A stretch of DNA of 52,596 nt from Chloroflexota bacterium (GTDB taxonomy: Bacteria; Chloroflexota; Anaerolineae; UBA2200): the NCBI GenBank assembly GCA_030607875.1, contig JAUWJD010000023.1, forward strand, positions 1 to 52,596, written 5' to 3'. The position numbers were made by a program, and so were the translations under genes. A model generated the notes under the pieces. It was not told the DNA's origin. It was given only the letters and a program-made list of their open reading frames with translations, and made no database searches. Of the stretch, positions 29,045 through 35,341 are shown piece after piece; positions within the stretch are counted from its first letter, which is position 1, and every line of letters begins with the position of its first letter.

Positions 29045-30802
29045 TCATTGCCCCCGCACGTTTGCACGCACGCTGTCGGGCGGCACCGCGTACAAGCTCA
29101 AGAGTCGCTGTGCGATTTCGCCAAAAACAGGCGCGGCAGCCTTCGCACCCCAGTGTTCCTTCTGCGGGTGGTGCAAAGTCACCAGTATGGCAAACCTGGG
29201 CTCATCTGCCGGCACATAGCCAGCGAAAGAAGCAATGGTCTCCTCCGGATCATAGCGGCCCTCGACTGCTACCTCCGACGTCCCCGATTTGCCCGCCACT
29301 CTAAAGCCCGGGATAGCCGCGGAGGTCAGCACGTGATCCACCGCATAGACGAGCATTTCTGTGACCTGTACGGCCGCCTCGGGTGAGATGGCTTGCCTCA
29401 CGGCCTGCGGGACTGTCTCAGTCACCGTACCGCCATGCTCAATTCGTGCCACGATATATGGCCTCATCAAGACCCCACGATTGGCCACTGCAGACACAGC
29501 ACAAAGCATCTGCAATGGGGTCGCCGCCAGGCCCTGCCCGAAGGAATTGGTCGCCAGGTCTGATTCGTGCCATTCCCGATCACCTGGGAAGCGCACTCGT
29601 CCCGGTGCTTCGTAGGCCAGGTCCACCCCGGTCAACTCGGCGAAGCCAAAGCGGCGAAGGTACACGTAGAACTTCAAGGCCCCCAGTTCGCTGCTCAGGT
29701 AGGCCGCGCCCACGTTCAGGGACTGCGCTAGCAACTCATGCATGCTCGTCTCACCGTGCGCCAAACGATCCGAATTCTCGATTTCCTCGCCGCCTATCAC
29801 GATCAGGCCCTGGTCGTAGTAAGTACTGGCGGCTGAGATGATACCTGCGTCCAGCGCTGCGGCCATGGTGAGTATCTTGAATACCGAGCCAGGCTCATAG
29901 TGCTCACTGATCGCCGAGTTGGTGTACACGCCAGGATCGTCCACCTCGCGAGTGTTCGGGTCATAGGACGGCAAAACAGCCATGGCCAGGATAGCCCCGC
30001 TGGCAGGCTCCATGACGATGGCCACACCCTTCTTGGCCTCACTGTTCGCAACGGCTTGGGCCAGTGCTTCTTCGACGATGTACTGCGCATTCCGATCCAA
30101 CGTCAGGAACAGATCCGCGCCATCCCGTGGAGGCACGAACTGGTAGGACAAGCTGCCGAGAGCGTCGTGAGCAGTCTCTCGACTGCCATCCTTGCCCGCC
30201 AGCAGGTCGTCATAGTAGCTCTCAAGGCCGTAGCCAGCTTTGCCGTCGTCGGTGACAAAGCCAAGGATGCAGGCCGCTAACGGACCGTGCGGGTATATCC
30301 GGCTTGGTCGCAGCTCTACCTGCACCCCCCCTAGCTTCCAGGCCATGATTTTATCCTTGACCTCGGCCCGCAGGCCTCGCCCTAACGGCACGTATTTCGC
30401 GTCCAGCTCCAGCAGCTCCAGCAGCTTTGCCCTTGGCTTGCCCATCAAGGGCGCCAACCGCTCGGCCAGTACCTGAGTATCGGTCACCTGGCGCGGCGCT
30501 GCCGAAATGTCATAGACCGCACTGGATACAGCTAATAGATAGCCGTGACAGTCATAAATGTTCCCACGCACAGAGGGCAAGACCACTTCCGGCGTGGGCA
30601 TAGCCTGGACCGTCCCCTCGGTGGGCGTGCCTTCTGGCAGATTCTGCGCAGGCGCACCCGACGGCACACTCACCGGAGGCCCAAGGAATTGCAGATAGGC
30701 CAGCTTCCCGACGCCAAAAGCTACCGCTGCCAGCAGAAGGATAGCCAGAGCAAAGGTACGGCGATAGACCTGGATCTCCGTGGAGGCACTCATATCCCAC
30801 AT
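29045..30802 (-). CDS. ftsI: Class B penicillin-binding protein, FtsI/PBP3-like
   Basis: Septal transpeptidase that cross-links peptidoglycan, anchored by one N-terminal helix (FALAILLLAAVAFGVGKLAYL). I favour ATG 30802, 12 bp after the FtsL-like gene (ATG 30793 is possible), giving 585 residues. The catalytic SxxK is in YEPGSVFKILTMAAALD, SxN is in AQSLNVGAAYLS and KSGT is in VAGKSGTSEVA. The RGNIYD motif of the class B pedestal follows the membrane segment. No C-terminal PASTA repeats are visible. The partner SEDS protein FtsW is in the same cluster. Confidence 0.94.
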   Translation of the reverse strand: MWDMSASTEIQVYRRTFALAILLLAAVAFGVGKLAYLQFLGPPVSVPSGAPAQNLPEGTPTEGTVQAMPTPEVVLPSVRGNIYDCHGYLLAVSSAVYDISAAPRQVTDTQVLAERLAPLMGKPRAKLLELLELDAKYVPLGRGLRAEVKDKIMAWKLGGVQVELRPSRIYPHGPLAACILGFVTDDGKAGYGLESYYDDLLAGKDGSRETAHDALGSLSYQFVPPRDGADLFLTLDRNAQYIVEEALAQAVANSEAKKGVAIVMEPASGAILAMAVLPSYDPNTREVDDPGVYTNSAISEHYEPGSVFKILTMAAALDAGIISAASTYYDQGLIVIGGEEIENSDRLAHGETSMHELLAQSLNVGAAYLSSELGALKFYVYLRRFGFAELTGVDLAYEAPGRVRFPGDREWHESDLATNSFGQGLAATPLQMLCAVSAVANRGVLMRPYIVARIEHGGTVTETVPQAVRQAISPEAAVQVTEMLVYAVDHVLTSAAIPGFRVAGKSGTSEVAVEGRYDPEETIASFAGYVPADEPRFAILVTLHHPQKEHWGAKAAAPVFGEIAQRLLSLYAVPPDSVRANVRGQ

Positions 30803-30813
30803 CTGGGACTGTC

Positions 30814-31329
30814 CTACTGCCCTGCTCGGGAATTGCCCACGCGAACCCAGTCGCTGAACTGGCGCAACGCGCCATGCCACCACCCAGGCAACTGCGACAA
30901 AGCAAGCGGCGCTGGCGCCCGGCCCTCGTGCTCTGCGCCGCCACCGGCAGCCGGTGGCGGTTCATCAACCCATACCTCAACGTACTCGATATGTTGCGGC
31001 TCAGAGAAGCCCATCGCTCGGGCCTGCTGCTTGATCCACGGCATCTGCTCACGCTGCGCAATTCGCAGACGCAGAGTGTTGTTCCTGTGTTTCAGTTCGT
31101 ACAACTGACTCTCCAGTTTCCCCATGTCCTCAACCTGGCGTGCCACGTAGCTCGCTTGTCCGACGTGAACAAAACCGAGCAAGCTGATCAGAAACAGCGC
31201 AGCCAGCACATAGAGCCACGGTCCAACGTCAGCGGACAGCCAAGGCAAGGCCCCACCCAAGAGTGGCCGGGGCAAGTATCTCCCGATCGCGCTCTCCCTG
31301 CGAGACAGTGTCGTCCGAGTATGAGTCAT
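30814..31329 (-). CDS. FtsL/DivIC-like septum protein
   Basis: A 171-residue bitopic protein. It has a short basic cytoplasmic tail, one membrane segment (WLYVLAALFLISLLGFVHVG, about residues 38-57), then a coiled-coil stretch with MGKLESQLYELKHRNNTLRLR, the layout of FtsL/DivIC. The C-terminus is a Pro/Gly-rich tail of about 50 residues, which is unusual. The position between rsmH and ftsI is the classical ftsL slot, which carries most of the weight because FtsL sequences are poorly conserved. Confidence 0.8.
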   Translation of the reverse strand: MTHTRTTLSRRESAIGRYLPRPLLGGALPWLSADVGPWLYVLAALFLISLLGFVHVGQASYVARQVEDMGKLESQLYELKHRNNTLRLRIAQREQMPWIKQQARAMGFSEPQHIEYVEVWVDEPPPAAGGGAEHEGRAPAPLALSQLPGWWHGALRQFSDWVRVGNSRAGQ

Positions 31330-31381
31330 CCCTCACCCCCACCATACCCAAAGCCGCGTAGCGTACCCCCAGAGCGGGACG

Positions 31382-32278
31382 TCACGGCGCGGGAAGCTTC
31401 TCTGCAATGCGCAGCTTGGCGCTTCGACTGGCCGGGTTGCGCTGACGCTCAGCGTAAGAGGACTGGATCGGCTTTGAGACCAGGAGGCGCAATACCGGCC
31501 CATGCCCTTCCTCATCTCCCTTGGCTTGCTGCCGGAAGTACCTCTTCACGATCCGGTCCTCGAGAGAATGAAAAGCGATGACGGCCAGCCGGCGTCCCGG
31601 AGCCAGAACGTCCACAGCCTGCCTCAACCCCTGAGCGAGAACCTCCAATTCAGAGTTGACCGCTATCCTAAGAGCAAGAAATGTTCGCGTAGCGGGATGG
31701 AGTCGACCTCGACGCCTCAGCGTCCGCGCAACCAAATCCGCCAGTTCAGTCGTGGTCCGCAGTGGACGGGCCCGAACAATGGCCCGCGCAATGCGCCTCG
31801 ACCTCCGCTCCTCGCCATACTGGTAGAGCAGATCGGCCAACTCAGCCTCTGGAAGTGTGTTGACCAGATCAGCAGCCGTTGTGTCTGCGGACAAATCAAA
31901 ACGCATGTCCAGCGGCCCCTCTACCTGAAACGAGAAACCCCGCTGCGGTGCGGTCAGTTGCATTGTTGAAAGGCCAAGGTCGATCAAGACCCCGTCAGCG
32001 GGGTAGAATCCATGCCTGCGGGCAAGCTCCCCCAGCGCGGCAAAGCTGCCATGTGCCAGGGTGACCCGTGAGCCATATCCGGCCAGAACCTCGCGAGCCA
32101 GTTCCAGGGCCTGCTCATCCAGGGCGATGCCCAGCAGGCAACCGGCGGGGCTGGAGCGTTCCAATACTCCACGTGCGTGTCCGGCCGCGCCGACGGTCCC
32201 GTCCACATACTTTCCGCCCGAGCGGGGAGACAGTGCAGCTATGACCTCGTCATATAAGACGGGGACATGGCCGCTCAC
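31382..32278 (-). CDS. rsmH: 16S rRNA (cytosine(1402)-N4)-methyltransferase
   Basis: RsmH (MraW) methylates N4 of C1402 in 16S rRNA, near the P site. The 298 residues begin MSGHVPVLYDEVIAAL and include the SAM-binding YVDGTVGAAGHARGVLE, LIDLGLSTMQL and FHSLEDRIVKRYF. The start is GTG 32278, overlapping the mraZ TGA (GTGA). Second gene of the dcw cluster. Confidence 0.96.
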   Translation of the reverse strand: MSGHVPVLYDEVIAALSPRSGGKYVDGTVGAAGHARGVLERSSPAGCLLGIALDEQALELAREVLAGYGSRVTLAHGSFAALGELARRHGFYPADGVLIDLGLSTMQLTAPQRGFSFQVEGPLDMRFDLSADTTAADLVNTLPEAELADLLYQYGEERRSRRIARAIVRARPLRTTTELADLVARTLRRRGRLHPATRTFLALRIAVNSELEVLAQGLRQAVDVLAPGRRLAVIAFHSLEDRIVKRYFRQQAKGDEEGHGPVLRLLVSKPIQSSYAERQRNPASRSAKLRIAEKLPAP

Positions 32279-32712
32279 AGGATCCCGTACTTGCCAAGCC
32301 CGCGAGCAAAGGTCCGGGGATCTTTTTCCATTGCGGCGTTCTTCTGCAAGTAGGCCTCAGGGTTCCAGACTTCTACATGGTCACGCACCCCAACGACCAC
32401 TGCCTTGTCCTGCAGGTTGGCGTACTTTCGGAGATGGGCGGGGATCAACACACGGCCCTGTTTGTCTGGGACACTGGTCGCAGCCTCACCAAACAGGTAG
32501 AGTACCGCATCGCTGACGTCCTCTTGGGAGACATGCGGAAGCTGGTCAATCTTCTCAGAGATCTCTTCCAGCTTGTCGAGGGGATAGATACGAAGACAGC
32601 GTTCAAAACTGCGTAGGATGACCAGGCCAGCAGCCAGCCAAGGACGGTGGCTGCTCGGAATTGCCAGCCGTCCCTTACTGTCTATGGTGTGCTCAAACCG
32701 GCCGACGAACAT
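32275..32712 (-). CDS. mraZ: Transcriptional regulator MraZ
   Basis: MraZ is a ring-forming AbrB-like DNA-binding protein that regulates the dcw cluster. The 145 residues contain two SpoVT/AbrB-like repeats: MFVGRFEHTIDSKGRLAIPS at the N-terminus and VPDKQGRVLIPAHLRKYA in the second half. It is the first gene of the cluster. Upstream lie a promoter and three evenly spaced TGGG boxes, its expected binding sites. A palindrome matching the Gram-positive LexA site covers the start codon. Confidence 0.97.
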   Translation of the reverse strand: MFVGRFEHTIDSKGRLAIPSSHRPWLAAGLVILRSFERCLRIYPLDKLEEISEKIDQLPHVSQEDVSDAVLYLFGEAATSVPDKQGRVLIPAHLRKYANLQDKAVVVGVRDHVEVWNPEAYLQKNAAMEKDPRTFARGLGKYGIL

Positions 32713-32718
32713 ATGTTC
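32707..32718. promoter_or_regulatory. LexA-type palindrome over the mraZ start codon
   Basis: GAACATATGTTC is a perfect 12-bp palindrome and an exact match to the GAAC-N4-GTTC core of Gram-positive-type SOS boxes. It includes the mraZ ATG (32712-32710). The same 12-mer occurs at 52259-52270. The match could be partly fortuitous because ATG-TTC is coding here. Confidence 0.4.
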
Positions 32719-32771
32719 TACTCACTCTCCCCACTGGCGCCCCACTTGCGAGCATTTCGCAGGTCGGGTTC

Positions 32772-32795
32772 CCCACCCGTACCCACTAGCACCCA
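32772..32795 (-). promoter_or_regulatory. Three MraZ boxes (TGGG, 10-bp period)
   Basis: On the minus strand TGGG occurs at 32795-32792, 32785-32782 and 32775-32772, exactly 10 bp apart, immediately downstream of the mraZ -10. MraZ binds direct TGGG-type repeats with this spacing in other bacteria, so autorepression of the dcw cluster is expected. Two more TGGG words lie closer to the gene. Confidence 0.8.
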
Positions 32796-32796
32796 C

Positions 32797-32825
32797 AGTA
32801 TACCACCTCTTCCTGGATTTGTCCA
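32797..32825 (-). promoter_or_regulatory. Promoter of the dcw cluster
   Basis: Minus strand -35 TGGACA (32825-32820), 17-bp spacer, -10 TATACT (32802-32797). It is directly followed by the MraZ boxes and gives a leader of about 80 nt before mraZ. No other clear promoter was found within the cluster. Confidence 0.7.
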
Positions 32826-32927
32826 GTGAGAAAGTGCGATTTCGGCCAAATTTTAAGGTTCGAGCAGCCCTATTTCACTGAATTCCGCTGCTTGAGCACC
32901 CTCGGCAGTCATGATGGGGTCAGTGAA

Positions 32928-33334
32928 GGCCCGACCAGGCCTGTAAGCCGAGTTCTGTGCCCTACACAGGCTTGGCCTGCATAGGACGGCAATCATCTAT
33001 CTAGGACGGCAGTTGCCTGACGTCTCCAGCGATCCACCTGAGGGACACGGGACGAGCAGCCCCGGTGCAGCTTGCGCCACCCGCCCTCTGTTCGATCTTG
33101 CTCCCGATGGGGTTTGCCTAGCCGGACCAGTCACCTGGCCCGCTGGTGGTCTCTTACACCACCGTTTCACTGTGATCTCGTCGCACGCGGTGCGCGACGA
33201 GACTACCTGCTTTCTGTTGCACTATTCCGTCGGGTCACCCCGCCTGGGCGTTACCCAGCATCGTGCTCTGTGGAGCTCGGACTTTCCTCGAGCCACTTTA
33301 CCATGGCTCGCGATTGCCCGACCTGGTCGGGTAC
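32928..33334 (-). ncRNA. rnpB: RNase P RNA, bacterial type A-like
   Basis: Catalytic RNA of RNase P, which matures tRNA 5' ends. On the minus strand the universal P4-forming block GAGGAAAGTCCGAGCTCC is near the 5' end and ACAGAACTCGGCTTAC near the 3' end. The ends form a perfect 10-bp P1 helix, CCCGACCAGG (33331-33322) with CCTGGTCGGG (32939-32930), which sets the boundaries at about 406 nt. A -10 TACAAT lies 8-13 bases upstream. It is a single transcript between the accessory region and the dcw promoter. No clear T-rich terminator is visible. Confidence 0.95.
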
Positions 33335-33341
33335 TAACTAT

Positions 33342-33370
33342 ATTGTAACATAATTCAAGCTTGGTAGCAA
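33342..33370 (-). promoter_or_regulatory. Promoter of rnpB
   Basis: Minus strand -35 TTGCTA (33370-33365), 17-bp spacer, -10 TACAAT (33347-33342). The predicted start, about 33335, coincides with the P1 helix of rnpB. Confidence 0.7.
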
Positions 33371-33374
33371 ACTG

Positions 33375-33414
33375 CCCAGACCTCGGAAGTTCTCGAAAAC
33401 CTCCGAGGTCTGGG
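33375..33414. repeat. Intergenic hairpin upstream of rnpB
   Basis: CCCAGACCTCGGA (33375-33387) pairs perfectly with TCCGAGGTCTGGG (33402-33414), and the stem extends inward after one mismatch. It lies just 5' of the rnpB promoter and resembles the hairpin at 49299-49331 in general style (AGACCT at the base). It could be a terminator of the EcfT fragment or a small palindromic repeat. Confidence 0.6.
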
Positions 33415-33429
33415 GAACCGACGAAACAG

Positions 33430-33669
33430 CTACAGCAAACCAGGTATCACGCCACCAAAGCCTCGCACGCGCAGAATGATCGCGCTGACCATGACGACGC
33501 CCATCGCAGCGATCAGGGCATAGTCCATCCTGGCGTAAAGAGGCTCGTCCACGAAGGTGCGCTCTGCGTAGGCATCAAAGGCACGTGACTCCATCGCCAG
33601 GCTCATATCGCTAATGATCTTGAGCGTGCGCAAAGCCAAGGGGATGATGTAGATTGTGGGGCCTGGCAA
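33430..33669 (-). pseudogene. C-terminal fragment of an ECF transporter T component
   Basis: A 79-residue frame resembles only the end of EcfT, the membrane coupling subunit of energy-coupling-factor vitamin transporters. It contains IPLALRTLKIISDMSLAMES and RAFDAYAERT (coupling helix with the Ala-Arg motif), then one membrane helix (YALIAAMGVVMVSAIILRV). Full EcfT proteins have about 260 residues and five or six helices, so at least two thirds is missing. The mazF stop lies 24 bp upstream, and no EcfA or S component is nearby. I treat it as a remnant. Confidence 0.7.
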
Positions 33670-33692
33670 TGTCCCCCCTGGGGGAGCCAGGA

Positions 33693-34016
33693 CTAGCGCA
33701 AATCCAGTTGCACCCTGATGGCCTCTTTCACCTGTCGCATCTCGGCCTCGCTCAACTGGCCTCCACAGTTGATCAGCCGCAACTTGCTCACTGTGGTGAG
33801 TTGGTCGGCCATGGCTTTGCCCTGCTTAGCGGCAAAGGTCACCAGGGCCTCGCTCGGGTAGACTTTCCCAGCTCGAGAGCTTAAGGGAACAACTTGCACG
33901 CGATTGAGGTGTTTGTTGGCTGCGTCGTTGCTGACAATGACGGCGGGGCGCTTTTTCCGGATCTCTCCTCCCACCGCGGGCTCGAGATTCACCCACCACA
34001 CTTCACCTCGTCTCAT
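33693..34016 (-). CDS. MazF/PemK-family mRNA interferase toxin
   Basis: A 107-residue endoribonuclease toxin that would cleave mRNA unless held by its antitoxin. MRRGEVWWVNLEPAVGGEIR is the family N-terminus, followed by KRPAVIVSND, VVPLSSRAGKVYPSEA and the C-terminal half QGKAMADQLTTVSKLRLI. I start at ATG 34016, overlapping the antitoxin gene by 14 bp. Length and motifs look complete, so unlike the other toxins in this window it may be active. Confidence 0.92.
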   Translation of the reverse strand: MRRGEVWWVNLEPAVGGEIRKKRPAVIVSNDAANKHLNRVQVVPLSSRAGKVYPSEALVTFAAKQGKAMADQLTTVSKLRLINCGGQLSEAEMRQVKEAIRVQLDLR

Positions 34017-34233
34017 CGACGACATCTCCCACCATGGCTTCCGCCCATTCCGAGGCTGCCTGTTCACGCTCTTCGTCGCGGGCCATCTCCTCATAGGCGG
34101 CCTCGAGAGCTGGATAGAGCACGCGAGGGCGCACCAGATCCTCAATGAAGCGGCTGATGCGCCGGGCGCCGACAACTCGGTACAGGCCCTCATAGACCTG
34201 TTCATCAATTGTGATCGTCAACTTCTTCTGCAT
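34003..34233 (-). CDS. Ribbon-helix-helix antitoxin of the MazF-type toxin
   Basis: A 76-residue protein starting MQKKLTITIDEQVYEGLYRV, a typical RHH DNA-binding N-terminus, then RRISRFIEDLVRPRV and an acidic, Glu-rich C-terminus (AAYEEMARDEEREQAA) that would wrap the toxin. The overlap with mazF and the repeats at its promoter support an autoregulated toxin-antitoxin operon. Confidence 0.85.
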   Translation of the reverse strand: MQKKLTITIDEQVYEGLYRVVGARRISRFIEDLVRPRVLYPALEAAYEEMARDEEREQAASEWAEAMVGDVVDETR

Positions 34234-34250
34234 GGCTCTGCCTCCCACAG

Positions 34251-34297
34251 TTACACGTGTATTACACGTATTATACCGACTGTGGGCGAGAAGTCAA
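34251..34297 (-). promoter_or_regulatory. mazEF-like promoter with direct-repeat operator
   Basis: Minus strand -35 TTGACT (34297-34292), 16-bp spacer, -10 TATAAT (34275-34270). Around the start site the plus strand reads TTACACGTGTA (34251-34261) followed by TTACACGTATT (34262-34272), an 11-bp direct repeat that also forms the palindrome ACGTGTATTACACGT. This is a probable antitoxin operator. Confidence 0.7.
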
Positions 34298-34525
34298 ATC
34301 GCTCGAATTTCACAAGACCGCGGATGGATGCTGGGCCTGGCCTCTGGCGGACAGCCGGCTATTGTGCTTGACAGGCCGCCTGTTCTCCGTGATACTGCTT
34401 CGTACACGGATTGCTGAACGTATCTCACCGAATTGCGGTCTGAGAAGGACCTTTTGAGTTTAGCAGTTGGCGCAGTACTCTGTGATAGTCAACGATTGAC
34501 GGATCGGGGGAACAGCTATTGGCCT

Positions 34526-35191
34526 TCACAGATGGTCATAGGCTCCGTCCTTCTCGTTGTCCCATAGCTCCGTCAACACGGGATCCGTCTGCGCGGTCCG
34601 CGCATCCGGCACAGCATAGATCAGCGGCAAACTGAGCAGCGTCGTCGCACCCTTGACCAGCACATTGGATAGAACGATGCTCCACACCACAGGAACAGGC
34701 AGCACTCCACCAAATGCACCCCACGAAAACAGGAGGCTGTCCAGCGGCACGCTCACGGCATTGCTGGTCAGCACCCGCATCCACTGGTAGCGGACGGTTA
34801 CCCGTTCGACCCACAACCGATAGACCTCGGTGTCAACCAGCTCCGAGACTACTTCAGCCACGATGCTGGCAACCACGATCCGCCACACCGGTGACAGCAC
34901 GGTGCCAAACGCGGGCTGCGGGCCAACCGCTGGGTCTCCGGGCAAACGGGCGACGAGCCAGAACAGCCCGGCCATCACCAGGTTGATAACCGCCGCGGTG
35001 ACGATCAGCACCCGCGCGGCTTTGACGCCGACCGTCTTGTGCACCAGGTCGCGCAGGGTGAAGGTGATGGGGTAGACAAAGGTCCCGGCATCCATGGACA
35101 TGCCCAGGAACACCACGATTTTGAGACTGGTCACATCCGCCAACATCTGCGCTGCGATGTAGGCAGATGAGACGACGATGGCGCGTATCAT
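34526..35191 (-). CDS. YhhQ-family (VUT) queuosine-precursor transporter
   Basis: A 221-residue membrane protein of the YhhQ/vitamin-uptake (PF02592) type, thought to import queuosine precursors. Six hydrophobic segments are visible. The N-terminal AAQMLADVTSLKIVVFLGMS, FVYPITFTLRDLVHKTVG and VASIVAEVVSELVDTEVYRLW are typical. No queuosine gene or preQ1 riboswitch is visible nearby. The first 55 codons recur at 37940-38104 in a truncated copy with about 93% nucleotide identity. Confidence 0.87.
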   Translation of the reverse strand: MIRAIVVSSAYIAAQMLADVTSLKIVVFLGMSMDAGTFVYPITFTLRDLVHKTVGVKAARVLIVTAAVINLVMAGLFWLVARLPGDPAVGPQPAFGTVLSPVWRIVVASIVAEVVSELVDTEVYRLWVERVTVRYQWMRVLTSNAVSVPLDSLLFSWGAFGGVLPVPVVWSIVLSNVLVKGATTLLSLPLIYAVPDARTAQTDPVLTELWDNEKDGAYDHL

Positions 35192-35341
35192 ACCCGCTCC
35201 GTTTCTCTAGGCTTCTGTCTTGGCGCTCCCAGCCAAGGCGGCACGGTCAACCTCCTGAGCGTCCGCCGAAGGTCTCGTCGCCGAAGGTCTTGGCGAAGAC
35301 AAGGCCGCAGGCGAAGGTTCGCGGATCATCCAAGCGATGCC

